DNA of 58,164 nucleotides, taken from NCBI RefSeq assembly GCF_003458715.1, contig NZ_QRVI01000014.1, forward strand, positions 1 through 58,164. The letters are read 5' to 3'. The notes below the pieces were generated by a model. That model was not told the DNA's origin and did not search any database. It worked only from the letters and a program-made list of their open reading frames with translations. Below are positions 38,051 to 47,394 of this stretch, piece by piece. Source of the DNA: Eubacterium sp. AF22-8LB. Lineage in GTDB: Bacteria > Bacillota_I > Bacilli_A > Erysipelotrichales > Erysipelotrichaceae. A program made the translations under genes and the position numbers. The first letter of the stretch is position 1; each line of letters begins with the position of its first letter.

Positions 38051-40327
38051 TTATTCATTGGCTTTTAAGCTTGAAACCATATCAATCGTTTTAATTTTTC
38101 TTGCCAATAACTTATTCATCACATATGAAACTAAAACGGTTCCTATAATTGCGTACACATAAGATATCCATTCAACTACAGCTGGAAAATCATACGTATC
38201 ATTTAATGCGTTTGTATAAATATATGACAGCATATAATAACCTAGTGGTAAGCCAATAATCATTCCCACCAACATGATCCATGTGTTTTGTTTGATAAAG
38301 ATTTCTTTAATTTGTTTATCCTTAAAGCCTAATACCTTTAATGTCGCAAATTGATATTGTTTTTCAGTAAATGATAACACACCCAAGTTATATAAGATGA
38401 CACAACCTAATAAGACTGCAAATACAATCAATAAGACCATCATCGATTTCATAGCTTCAAGCATACTCTCTACACCTTCTTGAATCGATTCAATACTGCT
38501 AATCTTAGAAACACCATCTAATTTTTTAGCCTTCTTATTTGTATAAATAGAATCTGGACGATATGTATATCCTAATTTTTCAAAATATTTCTTTGACATT
38601 GTGAATTGCTGCGTTTGTGGATCACGATTCAAACCAACAACCTTACTTGTATACCAAGTAGAATCTCCTGTCAAATGCCATTTGATTGTATCTCCTACTT
38701 GAACTCCATACTTTTCAGCTAGCTTTTCTGTTAAATAGATTCCATTTGAATGAATAGACATAACTTTTTCATCATGATCTGTGATATTCAATTTATCTTT
38801 TCCATCCGACACAAGCATGGATCTTGTTTCTGTTTTACCATGGTTTTTGAATTCAATCGCAACACTTTTACTTGTGGCATCTCCATACAAGTGAGTTAAA
38901 TGATCATATTGTTCTTTTGTATAATCACTATTTAAACTAATTTTATATTGATATGTATTGATTATTTTATATTCCCAATCCATATAAGATTCAATCGTAT
39001 CCCACAATCCAAACGAACATACAAGTAACATTGTACATCCAATAATTCCAACACATGCTGCAATACTTCTTCCTTTATTGCGGGCTATATCTCGAATATT
39101 CCATCTTGTCGATAATTTACATTTATTAAATTTTACAGACCAATCCAAACTATTCTTTTTTACCTTTGGCACTTCTAGACGCAAAGCCTCACTTGCCGTT
39201 TCCTTTAAAATCTTTCTGGAAGAAAGATATGTGACTAAAGAAATCAAAGCTACAACCAAAACTGCTGTTTGAATCACAGCCGGCAACAATACAGTATGGA
39301 TATTTGGCATTTCAAAATAGCTTGCCTCCATATCAATAAAGAATTGCCCAATTGTAAAATATCCAACCACAACACCTAATACAGCCGCAACAAGGCTGAT
39401 CATAAAGCCAAATCCAATATAATGGATATAGATTTTTCTATTTTTAAATCCAAGTGCTTTTAAAGTACCAATCTGCACTCTTTGTTGGCGAACAAAACGA
39501 TTCATAGTACTCATTACACTCAATATCGCAATCATTAAAAACAATCCCGTAAATACAGGTGCATAAGTTTGACCTTCTTCTACTTCTGATTGATATCCTG
39601 CATATGAAAAAGAAGCATCTCGATCTGTTACAGATAAAAAATCAAAATTCTTTTGAATCGCTTTTTTTACTGATGACACATTATTTTTCTTATCCACATC
39701 CACATAAGCCTTATTATATGTAACATCGAAATTCATTTCTTTTGAAAAAGTATCAGCTGGTATATACACAAAACCATAGTTTTTATGTGTAGGAAATATT
39801 TCTGTAGAATCCTTCACAAAATATACATGATCTGGTGTATTCACTAAACCTTTTACTTTTAATTTCAAAGTTTGACCAGAAATATCCAGTTTTAAAGTAT
39901 CTCCCACATGAATATTTAAATATTCTGCCAAATAACTATCGAACCACACCCCTTTTTTATTCGATGCATATTTTTCCCCTTTGATAACGTACATTTTAGA
40001 AATGGTATTCTCTTCCAAAACATTTGTTTCTAAAGTTACATCTTTGTATCCCTTTAATTTCGCATTCAAAACCAATGATCGATTTACATCACTTATATGA
40101 TCCATAGACTTTAATTTCTCTAAATCCGAATCTGCAACATTCGTATTTGTAATCCATAGATCCTGCAAATTATATTCTTTATAATACGCTTTAGCACTTT
40201 CATCCATACCATCCATATAGCCATGGATGCCACTAAATGCCAACATTCCAATAAACACCATCAGAAAAATTGTAAAGAATTGTCCCTTATAACGCCAAAG
40301 ATCACGATATAGTTTTCTTCTCAACAT
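38051..40327 (-). CDS. ABC exporter permease, FtsX/MacB-type with two FtsX domains
   Basis: A 758-residue permease. A membrane helix near residues 17-37 is followed by an extracellular domain, a three-helix FtsX domain (about 260-375), a further helix near 425, a second extracellular domain, and a final FtsX domain (about 645-745). Such permeases usually handle peptides, antibiotics or lipoproteins mechanically rather than by classic transport. Its ATG overlaps the end of the ATPase gene by one base. Substrate unknown. Confidence 0.9.
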   Translation of the reverse strand: MLRRKLYRDLWRYKGQFFTIFLMVFIGMLAFSGIHGYMDGMDESAKAYYKEYNLQDLWITNTNVADSDLEKLKSMDHISDVNRSLVLNAKLKGYKDVTLETNVLEENTISKMYVIKGEKYASNKKGVWFDSYLAEYLNIHVGDTLKLDISGQTLKLKVKGLVNTPDHVYFVKDSTEIFPTHKNYGFVYIPADTFSKEMNFDVTYNKAYVDVDKKNNVSSVKKAIQKNFDFLSVTDRDASFSYAGYQSEVEEGQTYAPVFTGLFLMIAILSVMSTMNRFVRQQRVQIGTLKALGFKNRKIYIHYIGFGFMISLVAAVLGVVVGYFTIGQFFIDMEASYFEMPNIHTVLLPAVIQTAVLVVALISLVTYLSSRKILKETASEALRLEVPKVKKNSLDWSVKFNKCKLSTRWNIRDIARNKGRSIAACVGIIGCTMLLVCSFGLWDTIESYMDWEYKIINTYQYKISLNSDYTKEQYDHLTHLYGDATSKSVAIEFKNHGKTETRSMLVSDGKDKLNITDHDEKVMSIHSNGIYLTEKLAEKYGVQVGDTIKWHLTGDSTWYTSKVVGLNRDPQTQQFTMSKKYFEKLGYTYRPDSIYTNKKAKKLDGVSKISSIESIQEGVESMLEAMKSMMVLLIVFAVLLGCVILYNLGVLSFTEKQYQFATLKVLGFKDKQIKEIFIKQNTWIMLVGMIIGLPLGYYMLSYIYTNALNDTYDFPAVVEWISYVYAIIGTVLVSYVMNKLLARKIKTIDMVSSLKANE

Positions 40328-41025
40328 TACCAGTTCACCTCATCTATGTTCTTTGGTTGTTTATTCACAACATTCTCAATAATTTTTCCATTCTTTAAAC
40401 GAATCACACGATCTGCTACATCTGCAATCAATGCATTATGCGTTACAATCACAACTGTATTTTCTTTTGTGCATTCACGCAATAACTTTAATATCTCTAC
40501 TCCCGTATTTGAATCTAAAGCCCCAGTAGGTTCATCGCAAAGTAATAACTTTGGATTTTTCGCAATCGCACGCGCAATCGATACACGCTGCTGTTCACCT
40601 CCACTTAATTGATTTGGAAACTTATTTTCTTGACCATTTAAACCTACCTTATTCAATATTTCAGTCGAATCCTTTGCGTTTTTAACCACATCCCGAATCA
40701 AATCCACATTTTCCTTCACCGTCAGTGTCGGCAAAATATTATAAAATTGAAAGATAAACCCAATATTTTCTGCACGATAATCCGTTAATTCTTTTTCACT
40801 ATACCCACTAATATCGAGCCCATCCATATATACTTTTCCATCTGTCACATGATCCATTCCACCCATAATATTTAAAAGTGTCGACTTACCCGCTCCACTT
40901 GGTCCTAAAATCACAACCATTTCATGTTGATCAATCGAAAAAGAAACATCATCTAATGCATAAAATGCTTTTTCTCCTACTTCATACTTTTTTGATACCC
41001 CATTAAATTCTATACATTTCTTCAT
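40327..41025 (-). CDS. ABC exporter ATPase, LolD/MacB-type
   Basis: A 232-residue ATP-binding subunit with Walker A G-P-S-G-A-G-K-S-T-L-L, signature L-S-G-G-E-Q-Q-R-V-S-I-A-R-A, Walker B L-L-L-C-D-E-P-T-G-A-L-D and H-loop V-T-H-N. The X-loop and length fit the MacB/LolD/FtsE class that pairs with FtsX-type permeases. It precedes its permease in a two-gene operon under a promoter with two TTAG-N6-CTAA dyads. Confidence 0.95.
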   Translation of the reverse strand: MKKCIEFNGVSKKYEVGEKAFYALDDVSFSIDQHEMVVILGPSGAGKSTLLNIMGGMDHVTDGKVYMDGLDISGYSEKELTDYRAENIGFIFQFYNILPTLTVKENVDLIRDVVKNAKDSTEILNKVGLNGQENKFPNQLSGGEQQRVSIARAIAKNPKLLLCDEPTGALDSNTGVEILKLLRECTKENTVVIVTHNALIADVADRVIRLKNGKIIENVVNKQPKNIDEVNW

Positions 41026-41037
41026 AATCGTTCTCCT

Positions 41038-41091
41038 GTTAGTTATATCTAACTTTACGATTAGTATACTCTAACTTAAAGTGTTCCTCAA
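41038..41091 (-). promoter_or_regulatory. Promoter of the ABC exporter with two phased operators
   Basis: Minus strand: -35 TTGAGG (41091-41086), 17 bases, -10 TATACT (41068-41063). Two dyads TTAG-N6-CTAA lie at 41061-41074, covering the -10 box, and 41039-41052, after the predicted start; they are exactly 22 bases apart. A repressor binding both would shut the promoter. No regulator gene is adjacent. Confidence 0.65.
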
Positions 41092-41383
41092 GAATAAATT
41101 ACGCCAATAGCAATTAAAAAGTTGTTTAATCTTTTCTTTCATGCTAAGACAAGGATACAAAAAAGAACATACAAATATGTAAGTTCTGGAGAATTTTGTA
41201 GTAAAAACCACCTACAAACTTTGTGAGAGTTAGGCGTAGGTAGTTTTTATTTTGTTTATTGATTCATACAATAAGAAGCTAAATCACAGTGCCAATGTGA
41301 AATAGACATTAAATATACACATACAGCATTGAATTTCTATAATTCACTTTATATAAAGTATAAATCCAGATTAACTGTCGAAG
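41092..41383. other. Gene-free stretch with two unassigned hairpins
   Basis: No credible ORF. It contains an imperfect dyad AGAACATACA / TATGTAAGTTCT (about 41165-41190) and a long 12-of-13-bp stem AAAAACCACCTAC / GTAGGTAGTTTTT around a 20-base loop (about 41204-41250) with T runs on both strands. Neither is at the end of a recognised gene. A small RNA, a relic of a mobile element or a spare bidirectional terminator are all possible. Confidence 0.4.
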
Positions 41384-41408
41384 AAAAAAGAACAAGATTT
41401 CTCTTGTC
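41380..41408 (-). terminator. Terminator of the flavoenzyme-peptidase operon
   Basis: Minus strand GGACAAGA-GAAA-TCTTGTTC followed by six T, directly after the hydroxyacid dehydrogenase stop codon. Confidence 0.9.
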
Positions 41409-41409
41409 C

Positions 41410-42393
41410 TTAGTTTAATTGATATCTACATTCTTGATTATTGACTAAATGCTTTAGACTTTCCAATGAACAATGCACCATATCATAAGACACTTGATCT
41501 GTATAAAAGGCTGCATGCGGTGTCACAATGACATTAGGATAGGCTTTTAATATCAATAAGTCTCGATTCTTGATGACATTATAGTTATGGTCAATATGAA
41601 TAACTTCCTGCTCATTTTCAAAAGAATCTATACCCGCACCACCAATGATGCCATTTTCAATTCCTTCAATCAACGCATTTGTATCAATAATTTCTCCACG
41701 AGATGTATTAATAATCAATACGCCTGGTTTCATCTTTTTGATTACATTCGCATTGATCATATAACGATTTTGATCTGTTAAAGGCATATGAAGTGTAATA
41801 ATATCACTCGTTTTGATCAAAGTATCAAAATCTACAAATTCTACCAAATCCTTTTGATCTTCTCTAGGACAATCTGTATAGGCTTGAATTTTACACCCAA
41901 AGCCCTTTAAATCACGAGCTACACAAGATCCAATTCTACCTAAACCAATAATACCCACTGTCAAATTATGCATTTCTTTGCCTTGAATTCCATGTAGAGA
42001 ATAATCCATACATCGACTTCTTTCTAACATATGCGCAAAACGACGAGTCAACGCCAACATCAAAAGAATAGTAAAGTCCGCTACACAATCGGGTGAATAT
42101 GAAACGTTCGCAACTTTAATACCATATTCATTCGCGGCCTTTAAATCAATTTGATCATATCCAATTGTACGCGTTGATAAAGCCTTAATTCCATAGCCTG
42201 AAAGAATCTTTAAAATATCTCGATCTGCCTGACATACACCTACAATGGAAACGGCATCAAAGCCTTTTGTCCAATGCACCGTTTCCATATTTAAATGTTC
42301 AGTATGAATTTCAACTTCAACATTCAGTTTCTTGGCAACAGGCTCCATGAAACATTCTTCATCTTCACGAACCCCAAACGCAATGACTTTCAT
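41410..42393 (-). CDS. D-2-hydroxyacid dehydrogenase (D-lactate/hydroxyisocaproate type)
   Basis: A 327-residue NAD-dependent enzyme reducing 2-keto acids to D-2-hydroxyacids in the cytoplasm. The NAD loop is G-I-I-G-L-G-R-I-G; the catalytic Arg is in N-T-S-R-G-E, Glu in G-I-D-S-F-E-N-E and His in V-T-P-H-A-A-F-Y-T. The sequence after the catalytic Glu resembles D-lactate and D-2-hydroxyisocaproate dehydrogenases. Context with a peptide-binding lipoprotein and aminopeptidase suggests keto acids derived from amino acids as substrate. Its ATG overlaps the M42 gene's TGA stop codon by one base. Confidence 0.9.
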   Translation of the reverse strand: MKVIAFGVREDEECFMEPVAKKLNVEVEIHTEHLNMETVHWTKGFDAVSIVGVCQADRDILKILSGYGIKALSTRTIGYDQIDLKAANEYGIKVANVSYSPDCVADFTILLMLALTRRFAHMLERSRCMDYSLHGIQGKEMHNLTVGIIGLGRIGSCVARDLKGFGCKIQAYTDCPREDQKDLVEFVDFDTLIKTSDIITLHMPLTDQNRYMINANVIKKMKPGVLIINTSRGEIIDTNALIEGIENGIIGGAGIDSFENEQEVIHIDHNYNVIKNRDLLILKAYPNVIVTPHAAFYTDQVSYDMVHCSLESLKHLVNNQECRYQLN

Positions 42394-43391
42394 CAGAATT
42401 CAAACTCCTCATCTAAAAATGCCTTCAACAAGTCAATGGAAGCACGAATATCTTTCTTATTCACAATCGCATTCGGTCCATGTGTATAACGAGTAACAAC
42501 ACTTACAGCACAAGCCTTCACACCATCATTACTTAAGTTCATAGAACTCGCATCTGTTCCACCTACATAAATCACATCTTTTTGAAAAGGAATGCCATCA
42601 CGTTTTGCACATCCAATCATTTTTTCAACTAAACATTCATCACAAATAACGGATGTATCACTAATCTTAATAGCCGTACCATTTCCTGGTGTATTGTTTC
42701 CTTCTAAATCTCCTGGATGATCCATACCCGGAGTCACATCCACGGCTACTCCAATATCTGGTTGAATACGATGTGCTGTTACTTGAGAACCACGACAACC
42801 TACTTCCTCTTGTACAGTGAACACAAAGAAAGCATCATTATAGAATGATTCTTTCTCCATCAATGTCTTTAGCTGCATATAACACCCAACACGATCATCA
42901 ATCGCTTTAGCCGTTACAAAATCACCTGCTAATTCTTCATAAGGACCTTCATAAATGGCAACATCACCAACATCCACATATTTTAAGACTTCTTCTTTAC
43001 TAGAAACACCAATATCGACATAAAGATTTGTGAATTGACCATTCAAGTCTTCCGGACGTACACGACTCGCAACAATTCCTATCGTTCCATTACGGAAACG
43101 AACTCTAGATTGATATGTTGTATACATCCATGAACATCCCATCGATTTCACCATAATACGTCCATCTTGTTCAATTTTGATAACCTGCAAACCAATCTCA
43201 TCCATATGTGCACAAAGCATTACTTTCTTTTTATTTACACCTGTACCTTTTTTATAAACAATCAAATTTCCAATCGCATCTTCAATAATCTCATCGGCAT
43301 AACCTTGCACTTTTTCTTTAATAAATGCACGAACTTCTCTTTCGTAACCACTGACACCATGAAGCTGCGTTAACTCTTTAAATAATTCCAT
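42393..43391 (-). CDS. M42 family metalloaminopeptidase
   Basis: A 332-residue zinc or cobalt aminopeptidase of the glutamyl-aminopeptidase/deblocking family, forming large cytosolic shells. Metal and catalytic residues are visible: C-A-H-M-D-E-I-G, K-A-I-D-D-R-V-G, V-Q-E-E-V-G-C-R-G, A-V-D-V-T-P-G and R-Y-T-H-G-P. It follows the peptide-binding lipoprotein by 13 bases and probably trims imported peptides to amino acids. Confidence 0.94.
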   Translation of the reverse strand: MELFKELTQLHGVSGYEREVRAFIKEKVQGYADEIIEDAIGNLIVYKKGTGVNKKKVMLCAHMDEIGLQVIKIEQDGRIMVKSMGCSWMYTTYQSRVRFRNGTIGIVASRVRPEDLNGQFTNLYVDIGVSSKEEVLKYVDVGDVAIYEGPYEELAGDFVTAKAIDDRVGCYMQLKTLMEKESFYNDAFFVFTVQEEVGCRGSQVTAHRIQPDIGVAVDVTPGMDHPGDLEGNNTPGNGTAIKISDTSVICDECLVEKMIGCAKRDGIPFQKDVIYVGGTDASSMNLSNDGVKACAVSVVTRYTHGPNAIVNKKDIRASIDLLKAFLDEEFEF

Positions 43392-43404
43392 CTTTTTTGC
43401 ACCT

Positions 43405-45105
43405 CTATTTTAATTTTACATCTTTCATTGCCTGCGACCAAATACAAACAGGACCTGTTGTTAATCCAGAAACGCGCTTAGAATATAAGTTAAATGCTTT
43501 AGTACCATACAATGGGAAATAAGGAACCAATTCATTTTCACGAATCATTGCCTTTGAATAATATTCTTTGGATTCTTCTTCACTACTTGTATTTAAACCA
43601 GCCTTTAAATCGTTATCCAATTCTTCATCTTGAATACGAGAGAAGTTATATGGATTCTTTGTTGCCAAAGTTGTATTTGAATCCGTATCAATAACACCTT
43701 GATAGCTAGAAGACACAAAGTAAATACTCCAATCATCCACTTGTGCATCATCACTAATTGTTGATAAAACCGTATTATAATCAACGCTAGATTGTTTTAA
43801 ATCTATACCAATTTCTGACCAAGATTTTTTAAACATTGGAATCAAAGTTTCCAAAGCCGGAACATCTACACTAACCAAGAATTTAACTTCAAGCTTTTGA
43901 CCATCCTTTTCACGAATTCCATCACTGCCAACTTTCCATCCAGCATCCTCTAGGATTTGTTTGGCCTTTTCTAAATCATAACGATATACAGTCAATCCTT
44001 CTAACGTTTCATCTCCAGTCACATAACTTCCCACTAAATTACTAACTGGATTCCAATATACTTCTGGAACATAACCAATCAAATCTTTTTTCACTTCATC
44101 ACTAGCCTCTTCATATTTAAAGAAGCTATCTACAAATGATTCACGATCAATCGCATATGCCAAAGCCTGGCGAACTGCCTGATCTTTTGTTGTTCCACTT
44201 GCACAGTTAAAACCTAAGAAGCCTTCTCCAGCTGTTTTATAGCTAGACACTTTTAAATTTTTATCCAAGCTAGCCTGACCAATCTTAGACTGTTCAATAT
44301 TAGCCGGAAGAAGATCCAAGTTTCCTTTCTTCAATTCAGATAGTTCTGTAGATGAATCTGTTTTCTTAATGATAATACGATCTACATCATATTCACCATC
44401 TTTAAAATCAAATTGATCATTCTTCACAAAAGTAGCTCCCTTTGATTTATCAAAAGACTTCAACTTATACGCACCCGTACCAATAGGCTTTCCTGATTTC
44501 TTTTCAATCTTCTTTGTATGACCCTTCTCATAATTAAATTGTTCATCCGAACAAATTGGCTGCGTACCAAGTGTACTAACCGCATCAATCATTGGACTGG
44601 ATAAATGAAATACAACCGTATAATCATCTGGTGTTTCAATACCTGTTAATTCCTTTGCATCTCCACTATAGTAATCTTCATATCCCTCAATATTACTTGG
44701 AACCGTTGATAAATAACCTGTATAACTTGGATCGGATAAAACTGTAAATGTATATTTTACATCACTTGATGTAAATTTAGTTCCATCACTAAATTTAACA
44801 CCCTTTTTCAATTTAAAAGTGACCGTCTTTCCATCCTCACTTACTGTAGGCATTTCCTTTGCCAAGTCTGGATTTAATTCACTCTTCGCATCATATTTCA
44901 ACATGCCTTGATAGATCAAATTAATAACATCTCCATCAAAACCAGACAAATAATATAACGGTGAAAATACACCACTCATTTCTTGACTTGTTCCAACTGT
45001 CAATGTTTTTTCATTAGACTCTGATTGTGTACCACTTGCACAACCACTAAGTCCCAATAATAAACTCAACGATAACGCCCCTGCTTTTTTAATTTTCATG
45101 ATCAT
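43405..45105 (-). CDS. Peptide-binding lipoprotein (ABC family 5), third paralogue
   Basis: A 566-residue OppA/DppA-type protein with lipobox G-L-S-G-C. It aligns with the proteins at 16409 and 22825; a block W-K-V-G-S-D-G-I-R-E-K-D-G-Q-K-L is identical to the second paralogue and almost identical in DNA. The ATG at 45105 overlaps the ferredoxin TGA stop (TGATG), implying coupled translation; an ATG at 45099 is the alternative. No permease is adjacent. It likely supplies peptides to the M42 peptidase encoded next. Confidence 0.9.
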   Translation of the reverse strand: MIMKIKKAGALSLSLLLGLSGCASGTQSESNEKTLTVGTSQEMSGVFSPLYYLSGFDGDVINLIYQGMLKYDAKSELNPDLAKEMPTVSEDGKTVTFKLKKGVKFSDGTKFTSSDVKYTFTVLSDPSYTGYLSTVPSNIEGYEDYYSGDAKELTGIETPDDYTVVFHLSSPMIDAVSTLGTQPICSDEQFNYEKGHTKKIEKKSGKPIGTGAYKLKSFDKSKGATFVKNDQFDFKDGEYDVDRIIIKKTDSSTELSELKKGNLDLLPANIEQSKIGQASLDKNLKVSSYKTAGEGFLGFNCASGTTKDQAVRQALAYAIDRESFVDSFFKYEEASDEVKKDLIGYVPEVYWNPVSNLVGSYVTGDETLEGLTVYRYDLEKAKQILEDAGWKVGSDGIREKDGQKLEVKFLVSVDVPALETLIPMFKKSWSEIGIDLKQSSVDYNTVLSTISDDAQVDDWSIYFVSSSYQGVIDTDSNTTLATKNPYNFSRIQDEELDNDLKAGLNTSSEEESKEYYSKAMIRENELVPYFPLYGTKAFNLYSKRVSGLTTGPVCIWSQAMKDVKLK

Positions 45106-45359
45106 CACTCTCCCTTTATCGGCACAAATTTAGCTCGGTTCATTAATGGATGCTCTAAATGAATCGCATCATTTGGACATACCATGACACAACTGCCACA
45201 ATAATAACACTCACCAGGATAAGCTACTATCGGTGGTTTTCCTGGCATCAAAATGTCACACTGACAAATATTGACACAACGATTACAACCAATACATTTA
45301 TCTTCATCAAAAGTAATTGGTTTTACACTACAGCTTTGTTTTTCAAAATTAAACTCCAT
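45105..45359 (-). CDS. Two-cluster ferredoxin, AprB-like partner of the flavoenzyme
   Basis: An 84-residue 2[4Fe-4S] ferredoxin with C-I-G-C-N-R-C-V-N-I-C and C-Y-Y-C-G-S-C-V-M-V-C-P. The short C-terminal tail after the second cluster recalls adenylylsulfate reductase beta subunits in reduced form. GGGAGG precedes the ATG by six bases, inside the end of the flavoenzyme gene, with which it overlaps by 11 bases. It presumably carries electrons to or from that enzyme. Confidence 0.9.
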   Translation of the reverse strand: MEFNFEKQSCSVKPITFDEDKCIGCNRCVNICQCDILMPGKPPIVAYPGECYYCGSCVMVCPNDAIHLEHPLMNRAKFVPIKGE

Positions 45360-47286
45360 GTGAAACCTCCCTTATATAATCCTGATTGCGTTTTTCATAT
45401 TCCTTTTGAATATCTCCATAATAATCCAAAGATTTTTCACCACGAACCGCCTTACCATTTTCTTGACGAATCGTGATAAAGCAACGATCTTGTTCAGGAT
45501 CTTTTTCAGGATAATCACTACGATAAAAATGAAGCTCATCACTACTTGACTTTCTAAATAGACAAGCCTGCATAATCATTTTTGAGACCTGTAAAATATC
45601 CAACACTTCATGTGTACGCATTAAATCATGTGGATTTGTACAAGACAATTGTGGAACCATCTCATTTTCATATGTATTCAATAAAGATAAGCCTTCTTGT
45701 AGTAATTCTTCACACTTAATTCCACCACAATAATTTTGCATGCACTTCGCAATGGCTGCATTCAACTCTTTCCAATGCATACCATTTTCAACATATAAAG
45801 GTGCATATAAACGTTTCTTTTCTGCTTCTACATCCAAAATATCATATTCAATTATTTCTTTATTATCACACGCATCTGCTGCTTTTCTTCCTGCGTAATA
45901 ACCTGTTGCACATGCATATCCGCAACAGTCTGATGCATACAATTGATCTCCTGCCGCATAGATTCCTTCAACATTCGTCATTAAATTCCAATCCGTAATA
46001 ATTCCCCCAGGTGCTCCAAACAATTGTCTTTCTTGATCCAAGAAGTTGGCAGATTGCCAACCCGTACCATAGCTTTGTAGAATGTGTTTTTCCGGATCAA
46101 AACCTTTTTCTGTGTAATACTTCAAAATAGGTACTTTGGTCTTTCCTTCTTCACCAACCATCATGCCCCAAATCACACGTCGTTCATAATCTGGCATTTT
46201 CGATAGGTCTGCATAGAAAGGAAGCTTATAGCCTCGCTTCATCAATTCTTCAAAATCTAAAGTTTCAGGACCGCGATATTCATATTTTGCCTCATCAATA
46301 ACACCACCCTTTAAGAAAAATTTCTGTCCAGGAGCTGGCATATATCGATCTAAAACCGTTTTTAACTCATTTCCATCACGATCCACATAAGGAATTTCTT
46401 TACCACGCGCATCTACCATCGTAGCTGCATACCATGTATTATGGTTATTTCCTGTTCCATAAGGTGGAAAACTTCTTCCAGAAGCACTAAATTCAGCCTT
46501 CACACTTTTTTCCATCATTGTAAATTCAACACCCGCACGATATCCCATCGCATGGCCTGAGCCAATACTTTGAAAAGGTCTAAATTCACAAAGACCCGTT
46601 AAATCCGAATCAAACAACCAAACACGAGCCGGTCTAGACATAGTAAGAATCGTTGTTTTTGATTTAAATACATAGAATTTACCTGTACGCGTATGCATTC
46701 CCATCGCGCCAATCCCACATTTCTTTCCATCCACAACGGCCGTTAATAATCCTGTTGCCTCAACTCGATCATATATTTTTACACCTAATTTTTTTAATTC
46801 CTTATATAAAGATGGCTTAAAAGTACTTCCCCAAACACGGAGCGTAAACTTATTTTTATAGTCATACGCAAACATTAACTTGGTCTTTTCATCACGAAAT
46901 GGTGCACCTTCAAATTCATTTTCAGTATCACGAATCTTTCCTCCAAAAGACTCCATATCCAATAAACGATCATACCCTTCACGACATTCTATATAATGTC
47001 CAATTCCATTACTATATTTTGACTGTTCATCAATATAGGCATGCGCAATCTCTTCTGGCGTTACTTTAGAGCATGGATTTGTACAAGCTGATTCCCAATG
47101 ATCAAATCCACTTCCTGCAGATCCACTTCTTTCTGTTGAACCTTTTTCAACCAATATAACAGACTTTCCCTTACGAGCTGCTGCGATTGCCGCATAACAA
47201 CCAGCAAGTCCGCCGCCTAAAACAAGTACATCACAACCGTCTTCTTGGGTTTGTCCAATTTCATTTTCATATGGCCACTTTGACAT
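45349..47286 (-). CDS. FAD-dependent oxidoreductase, AprA/fumarate reductase-like
   Basis: A 645-residue flavoprotein of the succinate dehydrogenase/fumarate reductase/AprA superfamily. The dinucleotide motif is L-G-G-G-L-A-G-C-Y-A-A-I-A-A-A; E-K-G-S-T-E-R-S-G-S-A-G-S-G resembles AprA. No sulfate-activation or sulfite reductase genes are present, and no secretion signal is seen, so it is not a proven APS reductase; its substrate is unknown. The ATG at 47286 has AAGGG about five bases upstream. First gene of the five-gene operon; a TATAAT lies about 33 bases upstream without a good -35. Confidence 0.86.
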   Translation of the reverse strand: MSKWPYENEIGQTQEDGCDVLVLGGGLAGCYAAIAAARKGKSVILVEKGSTERSGSAGSGFDHWESACTNPCSKVTPEEIAHAYIDEQSKYSNGIGHYIECREGYDRLLDMESFGGKIRDTENEFEGAPFRDEKTKLMFAYDYKNKFTLRVWGSTFKPSLYKELKKLGVKIYDRVEATGLLTAVVDGKKCGIGAMGMHTRTGKFYVFKSKTTILTMSRPARVWLFDSDLTGLCEFRPFQSIGSGHAMGYRAGVEFTMMEKSVKAEFSASGRSFPPYGTGNNHNTWYAATMVDARGKEIPYVDRDGNELKTVLDRYMPAPGQKFFLKGGVIDEAKYEYRGPETLDFEELMKRGYKLPFYADLSKMPDYERRVIWGMMVGEEGKTKVPILKYYTEKGFDPEKHILQSYGTGWQSANFLDQERQLFGAPGGIITDWNLMTNVEGIYAAGDQLYASDCCGYACATGYYAGRKAADACDNKEIIEYDILDVEAEKKRLYAPLYVENGMHWKELNAAIAKCMQNYCGGIKCEELLQEGLSLLNTYENEMVPQLSCTNPHDLMRTHEVLDILQVSKMIMQACLFRKSSSDELHFYRSDYPEKDPEQDRCFITIRQENGKAVRGEKSLDYYGDIQKEYEKRNQDYIREVSHGV

Positions 47287-47379
47287 ATATTCCCTTCTTC
47301 CTATCAAATATAATACGATTATATCATGCTTACATTTATTTTCATTATTATTTTACAATTTCTTACAACCTCTTTCTTA

Positions 47380-47388
47380 TGATATACT
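47380..47388 (+). promoter_or_regulatory. Extended -10 promoter giving a predicted leaderless mRNA
   Basis: TGATATACT (TG-N-TATACT) ends seven bases before the ATG at 47395. No ribosome site and no clear -35 are present, so transcription would begin at or within a base or two of the start codon. Confidence 0.5.
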
Positions 47389-47394
47389 TCTAGT

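Noticed and set aside
45349..47286. True dissimilatory APS reductase
   Set aside because: Only partial AprA resemblance; no sat, dsr or other sulfur genes are in the window and the ferredoxin is shorter than AprB.
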